A stretch of 64,000 nt of DNA. It comes from Lachnospiraceae bacterium MD335 (GTDB lineage: Bacteria; Bacillota; Clostridia; Lachnospirales; Lachnospiraceae). Numbering within the stretch: the first letter of the stretch is position 1; every line of letters begins with the position of its first letter. The DNA lies in the NCBI GenBank assembly GCA_000403335.2, contig KE159629.1:388755-452754 (forward strand). The letters run 5' to 3'. The position numbers were made by a program, and so were the translations under genes. Below are positions 36,642-42,449 of this stretch, piece after piece. Below the pieces are notes generated by a model that did no database searches, had not been told where the DNA came from, and was given only the letters and a program-made list of their open reading frames with translations.

Positions 36642-36998
36642 TTAATCAATTACTCGAACACCTTCCACGTAGATGTTTACCTTTTCGATTTCGAGCCCCG
36701 TAAAGTTTTCTACCTTGTATTTTACACTGCTGATCAGATTGTCGCATACCGTAACAATGCTGACGCCGTAGGAAACAATCACATGAAAATCAAGGATTAA
36801 TTTATTATTCACAATGCTCACGGATATTCCATGCGTAATACTGTCTTTCATCAGGAGCTTTACCAAGCCGTCTTTCACATTTACCGATGCCATCCCGACA
36901 ATGCCAAAACACTCCACGGCAACACTTCCCGCATACTGTGCAATGACCTCGGGGTCGATATAAATATTACCCATATGAGTATTCATAGAACCTTTCAT
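36642..36998 (-). CDS. Asp23/Gls24 family envelope stress protein (YloU-like)
   Basis: A 118-aa Asp23-family protein (IYIDPEVIAQYAGSVAVECFGIVGM near the start in two adjacent motifs; VENFTGLEIEKVNIYVEGV at the end). The ATG at 36998 follows AAGGAGG; an 82-codon upstream extension runs over the divergent rpmB region and is not coding. Asp23/YloU precedes FakA in many Firmicutes and is linked to envelope stability. Confidence 0.92.
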   Translation of the reverse strand: MKGSMNTHMGNIYIDPEVIAQYAGSVAVECFGIVGMASVNVKDGLVKLLMKDSITHGISVSIVNNKLILDFHVIVSYGVSIVTVCDNLISSVKYKVENFTGLEIEKVNIYVEGVRVID

Positions 36999-37140
36999 AG
37001 AAATCCTCCTTAAACAATAATTATTCTTATTATAACCTTTTTTGGAAAAAAAGGAAATATATATTTTGGCAGAATCACCATAATCTGTAAGAGTCATAAG
37101 AACAGAAACGAAAATAATTACACTTTTTACAAAAAAAGCC

Positions 37141-37169
37141 TTGCCAAATATCTGTTTTTTTGATAAGAT
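37141..37169 (+). promoter_or_regulatory. Predicted rpmB promoter
   Basis: TTGCCA (37141-37146), a 17-base spacer and TAAGAT (37164-37169), 50 bases upstream of the rpmB ATG. Confidence 0.55.
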
Positions 37170-37218
37170 ACTAATGTTGTGAATCAAATGACTGAATGTA
37201 GTCGAGGAGGTGCTAACG

Positions 37219-37404
37219 ATGGCAAAGTGTGATATTTGTGGCAAGGGCGTTCATTTTGGAAATAACGTAAGTCATTCTCATAGAAGATCCAATGCAATTT
37301 GGCATGCAAACATAAGAAACGTAAAATGCAAGGTAAACGGAGCTGCTAAGAGAATGCATGTATGCACAAGATGTTTACGTTCCGGTGCAGTAGAAAGAGC
37401 ATAA
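37219..37404 (+). CDS. rpmB: Ribosomal protein L28
   Basis: A 61-aa L28 of the zinc-ribbon type: CDICGKG (CxxC) near the N-terminus and CTRCLRSG (CxxC) near the C-terminus, with NVSHSHRRSNAIWHANI between them. The ATG at 37219 has GAGGAGGTG upstream. It is a single-gene transcript divergent from asp23, flanked by a promoter and a terminator. Confidence 0.96.
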   Translation: MAKCDICGKGVHFGNNVSHSHRRSNAIWHANIRNVKCKVNGAAKRMHVCTRCLRSGAVERA

Positions 37405-37424
37405 TTTATCAATTCAACATAAAG

Positions 37425-37453
37425 AGGGAACATTGGACATGTTCCTTTTTTTG
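37425..37453 (+). terminator. rpmB terminator
   Basis: GGAACAT-TGGAC-ATGTTCC followed by seven T, 20 bases after the rpmB stop. Confidence 0.88.
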
Positions 37454-37479
37454 TTCTAATCGAATATAGGAATGACGTT

Positions 37480-37573
37480 CTTCCCTGCTCGCGCGCCGGG
37501 CGTCCGTCAGCGAACCGATTTATCGGTTTGATGACATATTTTCATTTGGGCACCTGTGCGTAGAAAGGCAAAA
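37480..37573 (-). repeat. Dispersed repeat family R, copy 3 (R3)
   Basis: About 90 bases close to 23441-23534, with the shared words CACAGGTGCCCAAA, GAAAATATGTCATCAAACCG, ATCGGTTCGCTGACGG and CCCGGCGCGCGAG. It starts in the T-tract (TTTTGCCTTT) of the terminator of the J-domain gene and has a perfect AACCGA-TAAA-TCGGTT hairpin. Confidence 0.75.
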
Positions 37574-37600
37574 GCCAGCACTACCCTTCGTAATACTGGC
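37574..37600 (-). terminator. Terminator overlapping the end of the J-domain gene
   Basis: Minus strand GCCAGTATTA-CGAAGG-GTAGTGCTGGC followed by TTTTGCC. The ascending arm lies within the last codons of the gene ending at 37581. Confidence 0.7.
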
Positions 37601-38162
37601 TTCTAAGACTGTCATACTCTGTCTGTATCTTAATCAGCGTCTTGGTATCCCCGCATTTGTTATCCGGGTGAAAAATCTTTAACAATTCCTTATAACGCTT
37701 ACGGAGTGCAAGCTCACTGTCAACACCCCGAAAAAAGCTCGTCCCATCATATGCGTCCGAAGCGCCCCCGTACTGATGTACGTTTGACCGGCTGTTCGCC
37801 CCTGACATCTTCTGCCTTCTGTATTTGCTGCGCTCATGCTCAAAGTTAAGCTTTTCACATTCAAGCGCTTTTTTGTCAAGCGCAAGCTGATGATACGCAT
37901 CTTCTATAATCTTGAGCTTTTTCGCAATCAAAGCCTCATTGTCGTTAAAGCGTTTCTTAATCGCTTCTTCCCTGACATTCAATGCATTTTTTTCTTTTTC
38001 AAGCGTCTGCTTGATCTCCATAAGCTCATGGTTAAACTCCATAAGCTCGTCCCGTCTTGCCTGTATCCTTACCTGCTCCTGAAACATCCATGTTTTTAAT
38101 TTCCGAATATCATCGGACATCTCGTCCTCACTATTCTTTAGTATCTCTTCAAACTTCACCAT
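37581..38162 (-). CDS. Coiled-coil protein with C-terminal J domain
   Basis: A 193-aa protein with a long coiled coil (about residues 10-115, rich in E/K heptads such as KQTLEKEKNALNVREEAIKK) and a C-terminal DnaJ-like domain. The latter contains LRKRYKELLKIFHPDNKCGD, including the HPD motif that stimulates DnaK ATPase. Unlike DnaJ, the J domain is terminal and there is no zinc or G/F region, so it is a type III J protein. Its client is unknown. Start uncertain by four codons (SD AAAGG is 13 bases upstream of this ATG). Confidence 0.82.
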   Translation of the reverse strand: MVKFEEILKNSEDEMSDDIRKLKTWMFQEQVRIQARRDELMEFNHELMEIKQTLEKEKNALNVREEAIKKRFNDNEALIAKKLKIIEDAYHQLALDKKALECEKLNFEHERSKYRRQKMSGANSRSNVHQYGGASDAYDGTSFFRGVDSELALRKRYKELLKIFHPDNKCGDTKTLIKIQTEYDSLRSQYYEG

Positions 38163-38228
38163 ACCAATAACCATGCCTTTCTATCAATCATATGATCCTT
38201 TTGAAATTTGAATTTATAGCCGTTCCAC

Positions 38229-38372
38229 TTAGCAACAGCAGTTAAACAGATTGTACCCGACAATGATAAAAATCGTAATCAGTATCAATCCGATCCATGT
38301 ACTTCCGATAACAAGCATAAAGAGCATGCCAAAAGCAAAACATAAAACAGAATATCCAATCAGCCTTCGCAT
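38229..38372 (-). CDS. 47-aa hydrophobic membrane protein with CCC C-terminus
   Basis: An ATG at 38372 with CGGAG nine bases upstream opens a 47-codon frame: a basic start (MRRLIGYS), two hydrophobic segments (VLCFAFGMLFMLVIG; WIGLILITIFIIVGY) and the tail NLFNCCC. The composition and ribosome binding site support a real small membrane protein. The Cys cluster could be lipidated or bind metal; that is speculation. It lies between gerW and the J-domain gene on the same strand. Confidence 0.7.
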   Translation of the reverse strand: MRRLIGYSVLCFAFGMLFMLVIGSTWIGLILITIFIIVGYNLFNCCC

Positions 38373-38442
38373 CGCATATTACTCCGGCGCTTCCCTGTTT
38401 ATTATTAAATTATATGCTCTGCCGTTCGAATCTTGACCCTTG

Positions 38443-38829
38443 TTATTTATTTTCAGGAAAAGCCGCGCTGATTGCCTCGTCGTCAGCCGGCATATCGTTC
38501 TTTGACGTAAAACGGTCCAGCAAATCCGGAACCATGTCTATAATTTTATTGACGGTATCCTGATTTTTGATATTAACCAAACGTACCTGTCCGTTTTTAA
38601 TGACCAGCACCGCGCTTGGGGACATCTTTCCCGTCATTCCGCCGGCTCCGCCGCTCTTCTTATCCTGTGATGACGCACCTGCACCGACACCGAAGGTAAC
38701 GTCCACCAGCGGGATAATAATGGTATCGCCAATCTGTGTCGGTTCCCCTACGACTGTCTTTGAAGAGAGGAATGTCTCCATCCCCTTCATCATGGAATTA
38801 ACCACACCGTTAAAATTGTTTTCAGACAT
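38443..38829 (-). CDS. gerW: GerW/YtfJ family sporulation protein
   Basis: A 128-aa GerW (YtfJ) protein, an inner spore component needed for L-alanine germination in Bacillus. The family core GDTIIIPLVDVTFGVGAG is followed by a Gly-rich loop (KKSGGAGGMTGKMSPSAVLV). The ATG at 38829 follows TTTGGAGG. Its upstream neighbour is a DUF2953 protein, the same pair as Bacillus ytfI-ytfJ. Confidence 0.93.
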   Translation of the reverse strand: MSENNFNGVVNSMMKGMETFLSSKTVVGEPTQIGDTIIIPLVDVTFGVGAGASSQDKKSGGAGGMTGKMSPSAVLVIKNGQVRLVNIKNQDTVNKIIDMVPDLLDRFTSKNDMPADDEAISAAFPENK

Positions 38830-38874
38830 AATCACAAAACCTCCAAAATTCCTTATTCCATTCCAAAGCATTGC

Positions 38875-39828
38875 CTACAAATCAAGCTGCTTACGAAGCC
38901 GCCTGATATTTTTATCTGTCAGAAACAGCCATGCAGTCCATAAAAAGACATATACGCTTATCCTTCCCCGAACCCAAAAACTGCCCTCCGCAATCGTTTG
39001 TTCAAACTCCGGCTGAATGTCAATTCTTCCCATATGCAGCGGATAAAGCATCCCCCATATGGCAAGCACGTTTCCAAGCACGGCAGGGTCTTCAAACCCC
39101 AAATGCAGCTTTGCCCCGTATTTCTGCGGACAAACATGTTTCAAAATCCGCAAAAGCTGCTTTTTACAGAGTGCAAATGCCCGTTTTGTGCTTTCCTGCT
39201 GTAATAATTCCAAGTAATAATTTATGTTATCCTTAATCTTTCTCATTATAACATAGATTTTCCGAAATGTGAACTTAATTTTTCTGAAAAATTCGAAAAA
39301 TTTTATTAAAAATCGTTTAATTTTCTGAATAATTGTTATTTTATCTGTGTTTTCATCTTCAATTTTATTTTTTTCAAATTCATGCTCTGTCCGATTATCA
39401 GCCTGCAGCAGCGGATTTGTCGCACTGCTTTCTTCTTTCTTATTTGGTTCTTCTGTATCTGAATCCGTTTCATCAGCAGTGTTATCCGAAACGGACGCTG
39501 CCTGAATCTGCGGTTCTTCTTTTTTTTGTCTGCGGGGAGCGTCCTTTTTTGTTTTATGCTTTTTCAGATTGTCAAAAACCGGAATATAAAACAGCTTTGC
39601 CCTTATGTGAAACGGCTGTCCGCTCTGATACCGCACGGTTACGGCAGCAATCCCGATAAGCCAGTGCACCTTTGCAGAAACATCCGCACGATTGTCCGCG
39701 TAATTCCCGCCTGCTTTATACCGCACCGGTACAAACAACACAAACAATACGAGCAGTATGATTATTCCAAGTATAACCAAAATACCGATTCCTATTATCT
39801 TTAGTATGGTTAATATTACTGATACCAT
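38875..39828 (-). CDS. DUF2953 domain membrane protein (YtfI-like)
   Basis: A 317-aa protein with an N-terminal membrane segment (about 5-33), then FVPVRYKAGGNYADN and the DUF2953 C-terminal region (YGAKLHLGFEDPAVLGNVLAI). Between them is a low-complexity, acidic and lysine-rich linker (about 100-165). It is paired with gerW as in Bacillus ytfI-ytfJ; a sporulation role is likely but unproven. Confidence 0.88.
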   Translation of the reverse strand: MVSVILTILKIIGIGILVILGIIILLVLFVLFVPVRYKAGGNYADNRADVSAKVHWLIGIAAVTVRYQSGQPFHIRAKLFYIPVFDNLKKHKTKKDAPRRQKKEEPQIQAASVSDNTADETDSDTEEPNKKEESSATNPLLQADNRTEHEFEKNKIEDENTDKITIIQKIKRFLIKFFEFFRKIKFTFRKIYVIMRKIKDNINYYLELLQQESTKRAFALCKKQLLRILKHVCPQKYGAKLHLGFEDPAVLGNVLAIWGMLYPLHMGRIDIQPEFEQTIAEGSFWVRGRISVYVFLWTAWLFLTDKNIRRLRKQLDL

Positions 39829-39898
39829 TCAAAACCTCTATTTCTTAATATCCTGCAAGCCGTTTGTTTCCGTGAGCAACGAGTCAAGTGGCTGCTTA

Positions 39899-39919
39899 AA
39901 ACCAACCTTTGGTTGGTTT
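39899..39919 (-). terminator. Terminator after the 117-aa gene
   Basis: AAACCAACC-AAA-GGTTGGTTTT on the minus strand, 25 bases after the stop at 39944. Confidence 0.75.
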
Positions 39920-39943
39920 GGACATATTGACGACTGCCGCGTT

Positions 39944-40294
39944 TCAATTTTGATGCCTCGTAGCTTGCTGCGAGGTATTTGACTTTTGGGCAAAAAAGCA
40001 TTTCACGTCATATCCGCCGGTCGTTTGAAACACATCTTCCAGGATTTGTGTTACCAACGACACCGCCTGCCCATAACCGGAAGCAAGTCCCACTATGTAT
40101 GGCATATTTTCCTTTTTCTTATAATACGTCTGCTTTAACATTCCGCTATGATATATTTCAAGCAAATCCGTGCTTTTTGCCAATGCAACTACATAAATTG
40201 TGGGCTGCGGACGTCCTGTTCTTAATTTCCATTTGATTTTTTGCTGCTTGTTCTTTATGGAAGGACTCAAATACAGTCCTTTGCAAAAACGCAT
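39944..40294 (-). CDS. Uncharacterised protein with hairpin-encoded C-terminus
   Basis: A protein of about 116 aa I do not recognise. Core stretches are PTIYVVALAKSTDLLEIYHS, KKKENMPYIVGLASGYGQAV and LVTQILEDVFQTTGGYDVKC, an alpha/beta pattern without membrane segments. The final codons (SNTSQQATRHQN) are formed by a hairpin CCTCG/CGAGG at 39956-39975, so the natural tail may have been replaced by intergenic repeat DNA. The ATG at 40294 has GGGAG nine bases upstream. It appears to use the promoter in repeat G2. Confidence 0.72.
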   Translation of the reverse strand: MRFCKGLYLSPSIKNKQQKIKWKLRTGRPQPTIYVVALAKSTDLLEIYHSGMLKQTYYKKKENMPYIVGLASGYGQAVSLVTQILEDVFQTTGGYDVKCFFAQKSNTSQQATRHQN

Positions 40295-40310
40295 ATCTAC
40301 CAACTCCCAT

Positions 40311-40449
40311 ACCCATTCGGGCGTGTATAATGTCTGTCGACATTATATCATAAATCTTCGATTTATGATCAACATTCGCCGTTCGCAAAATGTACAAGTC
40401 CACTTTGCTTTCTTGCGCTCATTATATCATACACTTCCAATTTTTACAA
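40311..40449 (-). repeat. Promoter-bearing dispersed repeat, family G copy 2
   Basis: The block 40311-40353 (ATAATGTCGACAGACATTAT plus hairpin GCCCGAATGGGT) matches 29733-29775. A second shared block at 40421-40450 holds TTGTAA (40444-40449), 17 bases and TATAAT (40421-40426), homologous to the G1 promoter. Between them is an insert with an AAATC/GATTT hairpin. It reads toward the gene at 40294. Confidence 0.65.
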
Positions 40450-40453
40450 ACTG

Positions 40454-40479
40454 AAAAGAAGGTCACAAGACCTTCTTTC
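40454..40479 (-). terminator. NUDIX gene terminator
   Basis: AAAGAAGGTC-TTGT-GACCTTCTTTT on the minus strand, 20 bases below the stop at 40502. Confidence 0.85.
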
Positions 40480-40501
40480 GTAACGAGTGTTATTTTCCAC
40501 A

Positions 40502-40948
40502 TTATCGCGGCTTTATCCACTGTTTATTTTTCCTAAGATTCAAATATTCCTGATATGCCTGTTCAAGAATCTGTTTCTCATTAGAAAATTTAAGCAAGTG
40601 ATAGGCTTCATGGTACTTATAATAGCCTGAGTCAACAAAATATTCTTCGCGTTGGGGTTTCGAGTAGTAATTGTCTGCCATCATCAGATACCAGTGAACC
40701 TCCTTCTCAACGGTATCCTGCGGTACATTAAAGGAATATTCACTTTTACCGATATATTTCATCACAGATGCCTTGACACCTGTTTCTTCAAAAACCTCCC
40801 TCAGTGCAGTCTCTACATGTTTTTCCCCGCTTTCCACGGTTCCCTTCGGAAGAACCCAGCCCTCATACCGATTCTTAAAGTTCTTATACAAAAGGAGAAT
40901 TTTCCCTCTGAATATAACCACGCCTCCACAACTAATAGCTTCAATCAT
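40502..40948 (-). CDS. NUDIX hydrolase
   Basis: A 148-aa NUDIX-fold protein. The Nudix box is GTVESGEKHVETALREVFEE followed by TGV, matching Gx5Ex7REUxEExGU. Preceding WVLPKG is typical of Ap4A- or RppH-like members. Substrate not assignable. GGAGG is present before the ATG. Single gene between terminators. Confidence 0.9.
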   Translation of the reverse strand: MIEAISCGGVVIFRGKILLLYKNFKNRYEGWVLPKGTVESGEKHVETALREVFEETGVKASVMKYIGKSEYSFNVPQDTVEKEVHWYLMMADNYYSKPQREEYFVDSGYYKYHEAYHLLKFSNEKQILEQAYQEYLNLRKNKQWIKPR

Positions 40949-40979
40949 GGCGTTTCCTCCTAAATGGTGTATGAGCTAT

Positions 40980-41336
40980 TTATTGAATGCTTTCCATAAT
41001 ACTGATAATTTGGCTTGTTTCAAAAGGCTTTGTCACAAATTCTGCCGCACCAAGTTTTATCGCGTCGAGCATTTTTCCCTTTTGTCCTGCTGCTGTTACC
41101 ATTATGACCTTTGCAGCAGGATCGTATTCCTTTATTTTGACAAGTGTCTGAATGCCGTCCATAACGGGCATGGTAATATCAAGCGTCACATAATCAGGAT
41201 GCAGCTCACAATATTTCTCGTAACCTGCCTGTCCGTCCTCTGCCTCGGCAATCACCTCATAGCCGTTTTCCGTCAGAATGTTATTAAGCATTGATCTCGA
41301 AGTCTTAGAATCATCAATTATCATAACTGTGCTCAT
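40980..41336 (-). CDS. CheY-like single-domain response regulator
   Basis: A 118-aa receiver domain without output. Acidic pocket IDDSKTSR, phosphoacceptor Asp in DYVTLDITMPVMDG, conserved Thr/Ala in MVTAAGQ and Lys in FVTKPFE. Downstream of a CheX-domain gene with which it probably acts; there are no other chemotaxis genes nearby. Confidence 0.92.
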   Translation of the reverse strand: MSTVMIIDDSKTSRSMLNNILTENGYEVIAEAEDGQAGYEKYCELHPDYVTLDITMPVMDGIQTLVKIKEYDPAAKVIMVTAAGQKGKMLDAIKLGAAEFVTKPFETSQIISIMESIQ

Positions 41337-41379
41337 ATTTTAATCTCCTTAAACTAAATAATCCGGTGTTGCGTCCTAT

Positions 41380-42252
41380 TTATTGATATACCTCAAAAAC
41401 TGCCCTGAAATCGTATCCGTTTGCATGCAGCGGAATTACATAGAGGGTTTCGTTGCTGATAAATGGACCCTCCATAGAATATTCAGGAGAATTCATATCC
41501 ACAGATACATTGTCATAACTCATATTTGTGGCAAAAAGACCGCTCACGCAGTTGATAAACTCTCCCACGCTGTCAAGCGCATCCTCCGTAACGGTATCAT
41601 AGGTATCTCCCGTAAAGTGATTTGCAATCGCAAGCAGTCCGTTACCGGGTGCACTTATGTAAAATTTTATGCGCATATCACCTACGATCATCTGACATGC
41701 GTATTTATCAAGCTGAATCGAATGTGCGGTATATGCCTTTTCAAGATAAACATCCCTGTCAATCAGACGGCGCAGCGTCTGCACCAATGTCATTACAAGA
41801 TCTTTTAAACGCGGCGATTTTAGCGGCACAAAAATATTAATGCACTGTTCCAAATCATCGTGTATCAGGGCACTGAGCTGAACATCACTAAAGCCGTTTT
41901 TCTGCTGAAATTCATCCAGTACATGACCGATTGTGTCATAAGAAATATACTCCTTGTCCACCAAAAGATGAATAAACTTCATAAAACCGTTTGACTGATA
42001 TGCAATCATTTCATCCAGCTTATAATCCGAAATAAGTCCCTGATTAACAGCCGTTTCCCCAAAATGTTCGCTCTCTTTGTTCATGTTTTTCAGAAGCTCC
42101 AGTACAGCACTTGATGTCATTACCTTTGTGACAATTGCAACAATTTCCACTCCTGCTTTAAAATCCTCTTTGACGGGAAGCATGGTGCTTAATTGATCTG
42201 AGGTTAATTTTCCCTTTTCAACAAGGTAGTTTCCAAATAAGCGTTTCAGCAT
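41380..42252 (-). CDS. CheX-domain protein with N-terminal extension
   Basis: A 290-aa protein. The C-terminal half (about 135-290) resembles the CheX/CheC phosphatase fold (VGDMRIKFYISAPGNGLLAIA; DALDSVGEFINCVSGLFATN has the E-x-x-N-type signature). The N-terminal 130 residues look like MshEN/GspE-N repeats (YLVEKGKLTSDQL; AVNQGLISDYKLDEMIAYQ). It is adjacent to a CheY gene, so a CheY-phosphate phosphatase role is plausible. TTGTAT/17/TATAGT upstream is a possible promoter. Confidence 0.75.
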   Translation of the reverse strand: MLKRLFGNYLVEKGKLTSDQLSTMLPVKEDFKAGVEIVAIVTKVMTSSAVLELLKNMNKESEHFGETAVNQGLISDYKLDEMIAYQSNGFMKFIHLLVDKEYISYDTIGHVLDEFQQKNGFSDVQLSALIHDDLEQCINIFVPLKSPRLKDLVMTLVQTLRRLIDRDVYLEKAYTAHSIQLDKYACQMIVGDMRIKFYISAPGNGLLAIANHFTGDTYDTVTEDALDSVGEFINCVSGLFATNMSYDNVSVDMNSPEYSMEGPFISNETLYVIPLHANGYDFRAVFEVYQ

Positions 42253-42449
42253 ATTTATAGCTCCCTTCTATTTCAATTTGCAATTTGTTTTCCACAAATA
42301 TACATCTTAATACTACTATACACCCTTTCGCAAAAAAATACAAAGTTTAATTCAAATTTTTTATGCACTTTTTTATTTTCATTCCATTATACAGATATAA
42401 TTGTACAATTTGTATGCATAATTCTTCCTTTTTGTGACAGACTGCATAA

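Noticed and set aside
40158..40403. 81-codon minus-strand frame overlapping the gene at 40294
   Set aside because: Runs through repeat G2 and overlaps a better-supported gene in another frame.
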